Below the pieces are notes generated by a model. It did not search any database and was not told the origin of the DNA. It worked only from the letters and a program-made list of their open reading frames with translations. A DNA stretch of 64,000 nt. Source: Numida meleagris (lineage: Eukaryota > Chordata > Aves > Galliformes > Numididae). Below, one piece after another: positions 11,721 through 23,738 of the stretch. The first letter of the stretch is position 1, and the number at the start of each line of letters is the position of its first letter. Position numbers and translations under genes: made by a program. The stretch lies in the NCBI RefSeq assembly GCF_002078875.1, contig NC_034414.1:32364020-32428019 (forward strand). The letters are read 5' to 3'.

Positions 11721-14700
11721 ATAGCACTACAAATTCACTTCAAAAATAATGAAAGTTGATCTACAGCAATTACTTACAGTGTTTCTCCTTGGATTTAACC
11801 TTTTAAAATTCTCTCTCCATCCTCTACAAAACTTGGATGTGATTTCATGAAGGAAAACCAATTTGGATTAACAAGTTACTCTAGTGTATTTGAAAGTTTT
11901 CTTCATGAAACAAAATGTTCCATATCTGAGACTGTAGGAGAATGAGCACTAATGAAAGTTTGTGGTAGGAACTATGCAACTCATTGTAAATCAGCCAAGG
12001 AAGCTTAATATTGAACAACTGATTGTCACTACAATAAACCTGATTAATGCTCATGATAATTTAACACTACATTGCTAATAAATCTTCTCTCTTGGCAATC
12101 AACCTATTATTTTGTAGTTAATTCCATTTATTAACTTTTTGTCAACTGCTTAATATTCATGATCTTTTGACCAATTAGTTCACATTTCTAAGTGAAATAT
12201 TCTAGGGGCAGAAAGTAGAACTCTGTTGTTCTTCATGCATGATTACTTATTTTGTTGACATGAGAGCATAGCAACTGCAAGTTTCTTCAAGCTGTTATAG
12301 GATATTTATTCCTTAGGATTTCCATGAGGTCATACACTCAGAGTTCTTAGAAGACAGAAACTCCTGGTGGAGTTTTGAACACACATTTAGCTTTTGTAAT
12401 TCTGCTTCAGGCAGTAGCAAGCAAGGTAAACAATCACTGATTAACTTTTATTAACTCTGATTTGCAAGGCTGATAAGGTCAGGAATGCAACTGATAGATT
12501 TCTGAAACTTAGCCAAAATAAGGATCCTATAAAAATTACAGAAATAGGAGATTTATGCAAACTCATTTTAAAATTTGAATAATACTCTTTATTTACAAAG
12601 TATTCTTCTTCTGCTCTAGATATTTGACACGAAGTGTTCATCAGTAAATTTGTGATTATTAAAAAAAAACAACAAAAAACTCAAACACTTGATTCTGTGC
12701 CACCTTATATTAAAGTAAAAAATATATTTTTTTTCCACAAAGATAGCTGAAGAATCAAAATTGAAATTGAAAATGATGTAAAATTAATGTAATGGATTCT
12801 TTAATATAAACCCTGGCTTTGCTAGAAGCCCAGAGGAAGATGCTGCACAGTGAGACTCATGATCTGTTCTTGGACTATCCACTTGCTACATTAGGAAATT
12901 GGAGCCAGGCTGTACGGGCAAACTCTGCTTTCCTTGCTGACCAGCTCTATTCAGCACAATGGTAGAGAGAAAGTAAGGGACCAAATTACACCTTTCTCAA
13001 GGCTACCCACCTGAACTAGGCAAAACACAGCCCTGCAAAAACATCCTCCATAGTCATAGTTACACCTCATACATCCATAATCTCTCCTAATGGATGTGTT
13101 TCATACAAATCAGTTCCTGCCTTTGTAAGCTCCTGATTTTGATGTTTCTGGAATCTCAAGTTCTCTCTTTTATTTTAAGGCTTTGTTTTGGGTGTAATTA
13201 TTGCAGGATTTAGTGAATAACAAGAGCTTTAGATAAAATGAATTTCCACAATGAACATACAGTTATAATTACGTATTTGAGGGAAATACTGTAATTAGTG
13301 GGTTTTACGTCTCTGTGTTATTTTTCATTCTTATGTCAAAATGCACCTGTCTAAGTGTTTGGTCCTGCAAGCTTTCTGTGTACAATCTCCAGACTTCAGC
13401 AGCAGTTCTTTAATTTTGAAGGACTTATAGAGATAGTCTCAGAATCACTAAGTACATTTACATATTTGAAACCACATACATTAGTTGGATCAATGTCAGT
13501 GAAAATGCCTAACATTCTTCAACACAGAATCTTGAAATCTGTTAGCCTCCCTCTCATTTTTCTGTTATCTCCCTTCTTACTGACTGCCAGACAGGAATAT
13601 GTTTTCCAAAGATGTGAATACCAAATCTATTACTTTTTTCCATATCAGTTCTTATACCTTCCCTTGAGTGCTTATGCAGTGGATGAGCAGTGAAAGTAAC
13701 GCTGTATAGTTTGCAATCGCATATAAAAGATTGAATCTGTCAGCAATTGAGGTTCTACTGTAAACTGACTTTTCATTAAAATTTTGCTTTTTCTTATCCA
13801 TTCATCTGCTATGCTGCCAATATACAGGAAGCAAACAGGCACTGGAAGTTCATCAATATCAAGTAAGCGTCCAAATGAAACTATTATCCAAATTTCAAAT
13901 GTGAGTTCTTTCCATCATCCATGCTGGAAGCTCAGTGGCAGTGAAACTACAGAAAGACATTTTCTCTTATTCATACAAAATGATATTGCTTCTGCTAAGA
14001 AGATTACTGTATATAATGAAGAAAATATTTGGCATGGTGATTTCTGCTTCAGTAGAACAGAAAATGCCTCTCCCTGACAATATGGGCTGTTAGAGACCAC
14101 TGGCAACACAGATTTTTGGAAAAACAACCAATAAATGTACATTTTCAGCCTTCATCTTATAAATATTTTCTGCCATCTTTTCATTTCCTGTTTAAATTTG
14201 CTTCTGCTGAAAAAAAGAATGTCAGGGAAAAATTGTGAGTGATCTCAACAGCTTGCCAGAAGAGAAACATATTCCTGAGGTGACCTACCTGCCTCATAGT
14301 AAAGCCTTTTTTTTTTTTTTTTCTCAGCAAGTTGTTATGCATAAACATTTGTTCAGTCACATATCAAGCATTTTCCAGTGAATGATTGTGTGAATATTTG
14401 TTACTGAAATAAAATATAGCTGTGATCATGTTTCTTAAAACCAGTTCCCGTTCTCCATTTTTTCTATGCAGACACATTCATTTGTGCTGTTACTGATATG
14501 AACATCTGTAATGTTCATGATGCTGCATGAGCACTTAAGTATGGAAAACTTTAAAAAGAAATAGATCCATTGCTCTTCACTGCATTGAACCTAGCATTGA
14601 AACCAGTGTTTTCTTGGACTTGAAATCTGATTTATCACAGGGATTTTTTGGAAGAGATATGAAGATACTGGCTCCCACTCTGCACATGAATAGTCTTCTC

Positions 14701-16571
14701 AGAACCAAAAGAACAGATTCAAGTTGTTTATTTCTCCTTGCCATGTTCCCTTAAGTTTGTGAATATTATTGCTGGGCACTATGGTTTAAGGGGAAAAGTG
14801 GAATACTTGAAAAAAGAGAGACTAGGCTAATTTAAGTATTTTCATTGTTAAGGTGACGTAAGAAATGTGAGATTCAGCCTTATATTCTGTCTTTAATTGA
14901 TTCAGAATGGGAACTGAATTCAAGACATATACCTTTTATATATGTTCTAGCCAGTGCTCTGAGGTGGCTGTTCTGTCACTGGGAATCCAGAAAATATTTC
15001 TGTGGCTTAAGCTAGTTGAAAGACTGAGCAAGTAACTGAGTTGTTATATTGCCAGATGATTATGCTGTTCATTTGAGTTCCAGTCTTACTGAGTTTTTTG
15101 TGCTAGTGAATATTAAACATACATTGTGTACCTCTGGAAATAAGAGTGTCACTTTCAAACATATGCTACTGCATTATGGTATCCTCAAAAGTGAGTGTTT
15201 AAGGAGAGGGGAGCTGGCTCTTGATTTTCCATACTATTATGAAATGGTATGAAAGCCTTCAAAATTTTTGGTATTTGTTTTAAAACAATTTGAGATTTGA
15301 CTGAGCCAACAAAAATTCCACTAGGGGCTCGGTGCAGCAGAGATCCTTGACATCACCCACATTATCTTTTGGAAGAATAGATACAGTCTATTACATGATT
15401 ATTATTTTTTTAAATTTAGACAGCAGCGTTTATGAAGCTGCAATATACAGAGATGTTATTGCATGCAGTGAAAACGTATAGGTATGAAGTTATTTGGGAA
15501 TAATATATCATATATAGTAATGACTACTGAAGGGTCTAATCAATTTTAATAGACATCTTTTAATTCTGCTGTCTTTTTGTGTTGATACATGCTACAACTT
15601 CTGGCAGTATTATTCAATACTGTCACTAAAAGCAGATCAATTACAGCATATCCTTTTAACAAGTTTGAAACAAAATATGCTAAGGATATTAAAAATGTGC
15701 CAAGTATGTTACGCCCACTGCCAGTTTCAGTACTAGTAAATTATCCTTTTTTGCAAGTCATTGCCTGTTGCAGTTGACAGATTATGTGAATAAACCTCCA
15801 GCTTTCATTCATTACCTTCTATTTATGAGAAAGTATTTGAAAAAAATTTGTATTTATAAATGTTCATAAGTGATTAGACACAGTAATGAAAGCAACTAAA
15901 AAAATCTAGCATCTTTTACCACCTACAAATTTTACTTTCTTTACTGTAGGATAAAATAAATCTGATATTTCAACCTTTAGCTGCAATATGGGTTTTACTC
16001 TTCAACACAGTTCACTTATTGCAAGAAATGTATTTGATATAGTGCTAATTAGGAAATATATTCTGAAATGTTTCAATTGTGATTTAAACAGAGACCACAG
16101 GGATGAGGTAAAAAATAAAAGTGAGGCAAAGCAGCTTAGAAGAGACAAGTACCTTTTAAGACACACTGCTTTATAAAGTGAAGGGTATTTAGTCTTCAAA
16201 GGCACAAGGTTAACGTTTTTCACCCATTGGTCAAATACAATATTACAAGCTGTTTTCAAGGGTCTTCAAAAGTTCAGTATATTTAGAAAGTGTATATTGT
16301 GATAAAAATTGTGTTAGCTTGCTATCTTACACATGTTAGTGGGTAAGAAAGACAGTTTTTGAGGAAACTGAAGAGAATTAATAGATTAACAACAGAGCTG
16401 GAGAATCTTGCCTTTTCTTAAATTAAAGTAGAAACCCCAATAGTAGCTGATAAGCCTTAAGCAGTCCTTGTCTTCCTTGCAGCATTCACTTGAATGTTCC
16501 ATTTTCCTTCTCCTTTCCAACATATCCGCACAATATTCCCTCCGTCAGTGAAAAGCTATCAATTAGGTAGT
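11681..16571. other. Unique AT-rich non-coding sequence
   Basis: No recognised gene or interspersed repeat. It contains a 16-base T-run at 14307-14322. Frames of 112 codons (13355-13693) and 97 codons (13784-14077) show no family motif and no splice context I could support. Confidence 0.55.
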
Positions 16572-16633
16572 TGTAGCAGAAATGCTAAGTCACGGCTTGA
16601 ACCAGTGATGGAGCACCTGGTAGGAAGGCAAGG

Positions 16634-16652
16634 TCAGGTGCAATGCACCTGA
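16634..16652. promoter_or_regulatory. Paired E-box palindrome in LTR-B (copy 1)
   Basis: TCAGGTGCA, one central base, then TGCACCTGA: perfect 9-bp arms carrying CAGGTG and CACCTG E-boxes, a type bound by ZEB, SNAI and E2A-class factors. The same paired arrangement is kept in the second LTR-B copy with a 5-nt spacer. Binding is inferred, not shown. Confidence 0.6.
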
Positions 16653-16660
16653 GTGACCAG

Positions 16661-16687
16661 AAGGGGTGGAGCCAGGATCCACCCCTT
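16661..16687. promoter_or_regulatory. Paired CACCC-box palindrome in LTR-B (copy 1)
   Basis: AAGGGGTGGA, loop GCCAGGA, then TCCACCCCTT: perfect 10-bp arms with KLF/SP-type CACCC boxes on both strands. It lies 12 bases upstream of the TTTAAG box. The second copy keeps it as an almost spacer-free 25-bp palindrome. Confidence 0.6.
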
Positions 16688-16905
16688 CCCAGACCTCATT
16701 TAAGGGTTGGCAGTGGAGGTGAGAGTATCTTGCTGGAGTTTCCTGGGTACCAGAGGCCTTTCTAAGGTGAGGAGTTTTTTTTCCCCTTGTTTTTGCATAC
16801 CCAGCTGCTGTGTTTAGGCTTGCTCTTATTTGCTGCAGCCTAGGTTTGTGCCACCCTGCTGTTATTGGTGTACTTTCCATCACATTATAGTGTTATTGTA
16901 GTACA

Positions 16906-18371
16906 TACATAAAGTTTCCATGTATTCTAGCCAATAGCATGCTTTGTAATTTACTTTTTCCATTACTGAAAAGACTGGTGGATCTGATAAGTTATTTATA
17001 TGTTTAAGTTTGTTGTTTAGAGTTAAAGGGCAGTTAATGGACAGAAAATTGGCAAAAATGTTAGAAACAGTGTTGTTAGCTCACAGTCTTAGTGATGGGA
17101 ATGAAAACTTGGTATGTTCCAGGACACTGAATCCCAGTCTTCCAAAGGGGTAGGATTGGTCTAAAGTGACTAAGCTTCCTTCTGAGATATGGCATACAGT
17201 TGGTCTGGGTTGCTGAGTTGAATGCTGTCCTGTATAATCTAAAAACTTCCAGCTGGAGAGGCTGTTTATAGGCAGAAAACCTGAAGTGGCTGCCAATGTT
17301 CACTAACACAAGCGTGTGTAATTCCATTGCAATGGATTTGCTAATTTTAAATAGACTTAATCTGCAGATAAAATTTTCTCTGTGAAGTTTATTGAGATTT
17401 GTCAGAGTTCTGCTTTTTTTCTGGAGCCAGCTTTAGGACATACATGACTAGCAGGGAGTTTCCCCTTCTGTATGGGGATTTCTTTCCCCAAGTAAAAAGG
17501 GGTGAGATGATGATTCTGCTTTAGTAAGTAATGAAGTTACTTATCTACCGTGTTTGTGAATAAAGGATGAGCTATGACATTCTCCAGAAATAAAAGCAAC
17601 CATCCTCTCATTCCAGCTCCTTTTTTTTCCTCTGAAAGGAATTTAAGGACTCTGGCCATCTGTATGTCTGGCAACTCAGTCAGAGCTGTGGCTACTGTGT
17701 GTGTACAGATTAACTGTGTAGCACATGCACAGTAAGTCCAATGTGTCCAGTACACATCAGACCTGCTGCACATGTGCTGCACAGATGGTCTGTGCATACA
17801 CAGTAAATCAGATATGTTAAGTCTACTGCGCATATGCAAACCATCTGTGCAATGAACATACATATATTTCTGCCTGGGAAATCCCTCGTCAGTGCATGAA
17901 AGGTTGTGGCAGAGAGGAACTCCAGTGGTAGAGAGATCATGAGACACTCTGACAGTGGCATAAATTAAAGTTGCTCCTTGCCTTGATTTGCTCTTGCCTG
18001 AACCAAAGCTGCAACAAATCAGTTCCTCAGAATCAAAAAGTGTAACTGGCTGCTCAGCAGTTTCACTCTGCATAGCAATAGATGGCAGTGGACAATCTGT
18101 ATCAAAATCACTATTTTTACAGACAGTGGTTAGCGGTTCCCTTTTGTCTCCCTTAACTATCTACAACTGCGGGTAGTTCATCAGGTAACTCAGTGACAAA
18201 GATCTGGTACTTTTCTTTGCAGAAAAAATAGTGGTGCCTATTCTGCAGGCCTTAGGGATATGTTTAGCCAATTATCTTTCTTTTGTATCCTATGAATCCA
18301 TTTTCTGCTGTTCTACATTTCAGCAGTATTACCTAGACTGCTTGAGCCTGATAGGTATGTTTACTGGTTAG
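16906..18371. other. Unique non-coding sequence with a dyad-rich tandem repeat
   Basis: No recognised gene. The 178-codon minus-strand frame at 17537-18073 is the longest frame not explained by a transposon. It has no domain I recognise, and part of it is produced by the local repeat at 17716-17857, so it is not called as a gene. Confidence 0.55.
17716..17857. repeat. Two-unit imperfect tandem repeat (~71 bp) rich in dyads
   Basis: CACAGTAA at 17728-17735 recurs at 17799-17806. Each is followed by similar ATRTGT and CTGC-GCAYATG blocks, giving a period near 71 bp. Within it GCACAGA-TGG-TCTGTGC at 17779-17795 is a perfect palindrome with a 3-nt loop, and ACCATCTGTGC at 17840-17850 is the inverse of the sequence at 17779-17789. 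No known transposon family is recognised. Confidence 0.65.
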
Positions 18372-18580
18372 TGAGCAGGTCATTCCAAAAGTAATGCTTC
18401 CTATCTATTTTGTGGGAATTACAACACATACAAAGGGCATAATGTCACCATTTGATAGAGCAAATTCTCAGCTACAAAATGCTGATTTTCAGCGTAGTCA
18501 CCATCACTGACTGTGCATTTTCACCAGTGATGAACAAGAGCCTCCACCAGCTGTGTTTATTGAAATCTGTACCTCAAATC
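18372..18580 (-). mobile_element. Mariner (Galluhop-type) 3'-end fragment, minus strand
   Basis: Starts near GCAGGTCATTCCAAAAGTAATG, a decayed version of the mariner terminal repeat. It then shares ACCATTTGATAGAG, CAAATTCTCAGCTACAAAA and AACAAGAGCCT with the copy at 11130. Read on the minus strand this is the transposase C-terminus and 3' untranslated part. Similarity stops soon after CTGTACC near 18574, so only about 200 bp are supported. More of a deleted interior may follow, but I cannot align it. Confidence 0.85.
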
Positions 18581-19877
18581 CCAGTCATGGGAGTGTTTAG
18601 TATGTTCTTTAAGCTATGTCTGGTTTTGGTCTGTATCTAACAAATTCAATGGGTCTGCTCATGATGAACCCCTTGTTTATGCCATGGGGTAACACTGTTT
18701 GTCTGTTTACACTAATGATATGCATTTCTTTCACAGTAGAGGTTCTTATTTAAATGTTGTGCAATTTTGTTCCATGTTACTTTTTACTAATTTCCTTCAC
18801 AACAAAAGAAGTGATATGATTTTGCCAAATAGTGGCAAGTAGTTTTGCACCCAGTGTTTCTCATTGTGTTCTCATGGATGTACTTGCTCATGTAATTAAA
18901 AAATCATAACTATGTATCAAACAAAATACTGTGAAGTGAAACTAGTAATATTCAAAGTTTAGTCTAATTTTAATTGGCTGCAAATGGAAATTGTTGCAGT
19001 AACATGATTAAGAGCCTATTTCTTCTGTTCAAAAATACTGAAAAATCATAGGTCTTAACCAGAAAGATCTCCTTGGAGTGGATTCATTCCTACGACAAGA
19101 GAAGTGCACATACAGAGCCGTGAACACATCAGTACACATACCATAAGTTTTTCTGAAGAGGCAAGGGGAAGAGCTGTAGTGATTGGGGTGTGTGGAAAAA
19201 CAAGGAGAGGTCTCTTGTCAGATAAAGAAAAAACAAATATAGGAGAGGAAAAAAGATACACTTCAAAATTTCAAGAACATGAAAACAGACTTCTGAGCAA
19301 TGAATTCTCTCATGGATTTTATATGTATAAATCTGAGATACATACAGTACGCGCATAGTGATTCATATACATAGCAATTTACATTAAATTAGGAAAATTA
19401 TGTGTTTTATGACTAATGATACAGTACAATCCTTTGCTCTGTGGAATTATGGATATATAATTTTGGTGATTTCTGTAAGTTTGTTACAGGCTTATATTTG
19501 TTCCTTTTCTGAATATGGAAGTAAATCTTCACTTTTACATCTCAAAGTATTTTTTTTAAAAAGCCTTTGATCCATCCCTTAACACTTCGTTGTAACTCAA
19601 GCTAGGGTATATTGGTGCATGCAATAGAAGTCACAGTAACACAAAACCTGATGCTAGCGAAGTCCTTGCTAATGGAACATTTACCTTGAAAAACCAACAT
19701 GCTCAGCAGTTCAAGGATACCTCAGTTATGGCTGCCTCTGAGGATGCTAGCACTCAGAAATATTTTTTGTCATGGAGTAAGAGGCTCTTTGCTGGGCTCT
19801 TCTACTACTTTTAGCTCTTATCCCTGTTGTCTTACCTATCCTGTCCATGTTTATTTGCTTGGTTCTTTCTTCCCAGC
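18581..19877. other. Unique non-coding sequence
   Basis: No gene or repeat family recognised. Short overlapping frames on both strands around 19050-19360 have no motif and are treated as random. Confidence 0.5.
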
Positions 19878-20408
19878 TGTCATGGTTTTGTGATTTTCGG
19901 TTATTGGTATTCCACATCATAACATCATGTAGTGGACATACCTAGTTCTCAGAAGAGAAGGACAGCTACAGTCCCCACGGTACTTTGCTCCTTTGTTACC
20001 ATTTTCCAGCCGGAGGGAAAAGATAGAAGCTCGCAGTATAAAAACTTGCAGATCACGAGACCTCGTCCCTTTTTTCCGCCGTCTCTCATCTTGGCAGCAC
20101 CTCGCTCTCCAGCCGTCTTATCGTCGGTAGTAGAGTAAGGCCTACCTTGATTTTGGGACATTCTCTCTCTCTGTATTGGATTTATCAGCTTAAATTGTAA
20201 TTATATTGTATTATAGTGTGTTGTTTTGCATTCCGATATTTTATTTAGTAAATTAGTTTGTTTCTCCTCAGATTGTTGCCGCTGTTCTTTGCTCTCAGGG
20301 CCACTCTCCCTACCCTTTTCCCCTTTCCCCTTTTCCCGGGACGTGGGCCCTTGGGTCCCCCGTCCCCTTTGTCACGGAATTGGGCCTAACGCCCGTAAAC
20401 CGTTGACA
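19878..20408 (+). mobile_element. Complete solo LTR (LTR-A, ERVL-like), 531 bp
   Basis: Begins TGTCATGG and ends GTTGACA, giving the short TGTCA/TGACA inverted ends of an LTR. It is flanked by a perfect 5-bp target duplication, CCAGC, at 19873-19877 and 20409-20413. A 5-bp duplication is typical of ERVL-class and some other retroviral integrases. No gag, pol or env sequence is present, and the direct repeats abut a single LTR, so this is a solo LTR left by LTR-LTR recombination. TATAAAA at 20037-20043 marks the + strand promoter. The 3' half is pyrimidine-rich with CCCTTTTCCCC-type blocks. Intact flanks and identity to the second copy over 85 bases indicate recent insertion. Small frames inside it are not genes. 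The class assignment is from duplication length only, and the named family is not certain. Confidence 0.9.
20037..20043 (+). promoter_or_regulatory. TATA box of LTR-A
   Basis: TATAAAA, 159 bases inside the LTR, in the position expected for the end of U3. Transcription would start roughly 25-30 bases downstream, running right toward unique sequence. Confidence 0.75.
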
Positions 20409-22704
20409 CCAGCTCTCTTGCCAAGTAAGTCCAAGCAAGTCTCAAGTTTCCAGTCTTAAATTCCCAATATGTAACTCCTCTAGCAGTCTGTGCCTTTACC
20501 TGTACTATCTCTCTTCTTATCCCTACCTCTCAATGCTTTATGTAATTTTTATTCCTTCCTTCTTGGCTCCTAGCTGGAAACTGCCAGTACTTATATGTAG
20601 TGAATGTATTCCTGCTTTTATTCTGGGAAGGTCTGTAGCTTTATTGGCAAAAACTTTCAGACAAAATCAAAATCAGCCTCAACTGGATACTATCAATAGG
20701 CCAGTTCTTATAATGATTTTAATACAGTAACTTAGTAAGTAAATAGAGTCAGTGCTTGAAGTGCTGAATTCCCATATGCTGTAAATAACAGAGTGAACCA
20801 AGAGGGAACATCTAAATGAATAAAATATGATTTTTTTTCCTGTAAAATAAATTAAAAATATACTACAATGTTAGGATGACTTTGAAAGAAGATGATGGAA
20901 ACATCATAAAAGGGCAACAAACAATAAATGATGATATCCATCACTTTTAGTTTTTGTTCAGGCTGCCTCAGAAAGGAGCAAGGTGGATGGAACAGCAAAA
21001 GAGAAAGAAGGAAAAAAAGAAAGGGAAGCTTAAAGAAAGGGGGGTAGGAGCAGGGGTAGGAAAACTGTAGATTATTTGAGGCCAGCTCCTTGACCCCAGC
21101 CTACCGCCACTGCTGCAGTTGCTGGTCAGGGTGAAGTAAAGCTGACAATAGCTATTCATCATGCTGTTGAGTTGAATGTAAAATGAAAACCACAGCTACC
21201 TCACATGATGCAACTAGGTATAGGAAGGGATTAAATCAATGGAAGATGTTATCCCAAAGCAAAGTAGGAATTCTTATTAAATTCTTCTTTTCCTAGAAGA
21301 AACAAAGGGTTTGCCCCCCTTAAGCTACAAGCATGTGCAGGTAACACACCTTCATATCAATGTAGGTATGTTAAAATTCTGGAGGAGTTCTTTGACCCAC
21401 CTCTCTGATTTCACTCTGTCATTACACTGGCTACTGTTTGTTCCCATGTATAATTTGCTTTCACAGCTGAACCAGACTAAGTACAGTGAAGAAAAATAAG
21501 CAGTTAGTATTTGCTTTCACAGAGACTTCAGAAGTTGCTAATGACTCTGATTTCTGTATCTGAATTAAGAAGTCACAAAATATCATCTTTAGAAATTCCA
21601 TTGTTCTCTTCTGCAAAGACTTTTCATACAACAGAATTATATTGGGTGTGAGTTTATTGTCAGGGAACTTCTGCATTTCAGGATATGAAATATTCATATT
21701 TCATACACATATTTCAGATAAGTGGAGGTCAAGTGTCACAATATTGTAGTGTAACTGTCTCAAAATGGTCTATTAATCTTATTAACAAAACACATATTTC
21801 GACTAGGACTGCAATCCTGAGCCAAACTGGGAAGAAAGTTCTGTTCTTACAAAGAAGGAATGCTGTTTGTTTCAGCTGTGTGAACACATGCAGGTTTGAA
21901 TAATCCCTTCATTCTCACAAAGAATGTGATTGGGGGAGGAAAAAAAAAAAACAACACCTTTACTTTCTGCTCCCAGTACCAAAATACATTAATTTAAACC
22001 TACTGGTTAATGTGAACTTACTATTTTATATGGATAATGGACTACATCAATCTAAAACTGCTGCTTCTGTTTAAACTACTGTTTAAACTGCATACGTCTT
22101 GTATCCAGATAAAATGACTGTAATATCTTCTCTTCCTATCCTTACTCCCCAAAATAACTGTCACAATTGAAGAATACAGCAGTACATCAGCTATTTTTCA
22201 TAAATCACCAAGAGATCTCCAGTTTTTATAATTGCACAGTGAACAGTTATAAAGGTGTCTAAAATAGAGATCTCTTTCACTGTCAGGTGCCGTATCACTT
22301 CAGAATATCCCGTCTCCATTCATTCTCTCATCCATATAAAGGCGAAGGTCTCCTTCAAAGCTTTAAGAAGAATTTATACTTAATGGAATTTGTCTCTTTC
22401 AGAATTGGTGTGTGGAAATCAGTATAAGTAAAAATTGCCTGCGATTACTGATCTTTGTGAGATCTGCTGCTATTGTGTCACAAATTAATCACTAAAAAAC
22501 TTTATTGTGTGGAACAAACAATTAATATATTGGTCTTTTGTGATGTACTATGGAAAAGAATTTTCATGTATATCCAGCTTGTACAAGTCATATTTTATTC
22601 GTATGTGGTGGCTGATTATTGTGTATATATAGTTGATTTTCTATTGATTTTTTTTCTCAATTTTCTTCTTTTTTCCTTTTAATTAGGAGCCTATTTTACT
22701 GCTC
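20409..22704. other. Unique AT-rich non-coding sequence
   Basis: Begins with the CCAGC target duplication of LTR-A. No gene recognised. GTAAGT occurs at 20425-20430, just outside the LTR, and would be a possible donor for an LTR-driven transcript. A purine-rich block lies near 20995-21060. Confidence 0.5.
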
Positions 22705-22766
22705 TGCCTTTGTAGAACACTTAATACAGCCCAGCATACAGTTGGCTTTCTGGGCTGCAAGGGCAC
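22705..22766 (-). mobile_element. Inverted CR1 piece at the 5' end of the next CR1
   Basis: Read on the minus strand this is the CR1 segment GCCCAGAAAGCCAACTGTAT followed by GCTGGGCTGTATTAAG, the same ORF2 segment that begins the adjacent + strand CR1 copy. The two are joined 5' end to 5' end, giving a perfect 20-bp inverted repeat (22746-22765 and 22795-22814) with a 29-bp centre, extended outward by weaker pairing. The left limit is approximate. Confidence 0.8.
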
Positions 22767-23358
22767 ACTTCTGGTTTATGTGCAGCTTGCAGTATGCCCT
22801 TGCAGCCCAGAAAGTTAACCATATCTGCATCAAAAGAAGCATGGCCAGCAGATCCTGCCACTCTTCTCTGCACTGGTGAGACCTCACCTGGAGTACTGCA
22901 TCTAGATGTGTAGTCTTCAGTACAGGAGACACATGGACATATAGGATTGTGTACAGAGGACCACAAGAATTTTCAGAGTTGGAACATTTCCTCTGTGAGG
23001 ACAGGCTGAGAGAGTTTGGGCTGCCTGGAGAGGAGAAGGCTCTGGGAGGCCTTGATAATGGCCTTTCAGTATCTAGAGGAGCACTATGAGAAAGGAGAAA
23101 GACAGGGTCTGTTTTGATAGGACAAAGGGAAATGGTTTCAAACTCATAAAATAGGAGATTTAGTTTGAATATAAGAAAAATTAGTTCTATAAGGGTTATA
23201 GAGCACTGGAGCAGGTTGCCCAGACTGGTGGTGGATCCTCCAGACAGGATGGGGCTCTGAGCTAGCTGTGGGTGTCCCTGTTCATTGTAGGGGAGTTGGA
23301 CTAGAGGACATTCAAGGGTCCCTTCCAACTCAAATAGATCTTTGAATCTATGATTCTG
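22767..23358 (+). mobile_element. CR1 LINE, 3' end, older subfamily
   Basis: The + strand keeps the 3' part of ORF2, out of frame because of many small indels. Landmarks: CATCAAAAGAAGCATGGCCA, GTGAGACCTCACCTGGAGTA, CTCTGTGAGGACAGGCTGAG, the TTATAGAGCACTGGAGCAGG block, and GGGAGTTGGACTAG followed by GGTCCCTTCCAACTC. It ends in decayed ATTCTATG octamers near 23340-23357. The wording of the 3' end differs from the copy at 2250, so it belongs to another subfamily, and its many mutations suggest greater age. The 221-codon minus-strand frame at 22696-23361 is simply antisense to it. Confidence 0.93.
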
Positions 23359-23738
23359 CAAAAGCCATTATATTGTCTATAGGAACATAAATTTTCCGTG
23401 TGGAGAGAGAAATTTTGTGACTCAATAGATGTGTCCCGAAACACATTTACTAGCCAACAGTTCAAAACTATCCTTTTTGAAAATTGATATATGGATATTC
23501 ACTTCCTTTGTATGTGTGAAATGTGTGGGTTAAACAAATACAGCTGGCATGTACTTGGGCATTGCTCAGCATTCATCTAGTAATTGTGAGCAAGATCCTT
23601 GCCATTGCTTTAGTCCATGACAACTATAGTTTCCCATTTAATATTGGACCAGTGATAGCGTTAGACCAGGAAACAGACTGTGCTAGATGTTCTGGAGGAT
23701 GACAAATTATTGAGATGAAAGAAGGGGGAAGAATGAGT

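Larger units (their letters stand above)
16572..16905 (+). mobile_element. Solo LTR, palindrome-rich family (LTR-B), older copy
   Basis: Aligns along its length with the copy at 46655-46962. Both begin TGTA, share AGTCAYGGCYTGAACCA, GAGCACCTGG, CCAGAAGGGGTGGAGCC and CCTCATTTAAGGG, and end near TACA. TG...CA ends plus a TATA-like box suggest an LTR. No internal retroviral sequence follows, so it would be a solo LTR. A 9-bp-arm palindrome centred on one base (16634-16652, CAGGTG/CACCTG) and a 10-bp-arm palindrome with a 7-nt loop (16661-16687, GGGGTGG/CCACCCC) lie upstream of TTTAAG at 16699-16704. AAG|GTGAGG at 16764-16772 is a donor-like site that is also present in the other copy. It has diverged clearly from that copy, so it is old. 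No flanking duplication is certain; GTAGT occurs at 16567-16571 and 16898-16902, which would put the true end a few bases earlier. I do not know the family name. Confidence 0.75.

Noticed and set aside
16590..16883. 97-codon minus-strand frame
   Set aside because: It lies wholly inside the older LTR-B copy, on the strand opposite its promoter.
19699..20459. Several short frames on both strands
   Set aside because: They lie in or beside the LTR-A solo element and carry no domain; the GC-rich LTR simply has fewer stops.
22696..23361. 221-codon minus-strand frame, the longest in the window
   Set aside because: It is antisense to a CR1 element across its whole length and continues into the inverted CR1 piece; not a gene.
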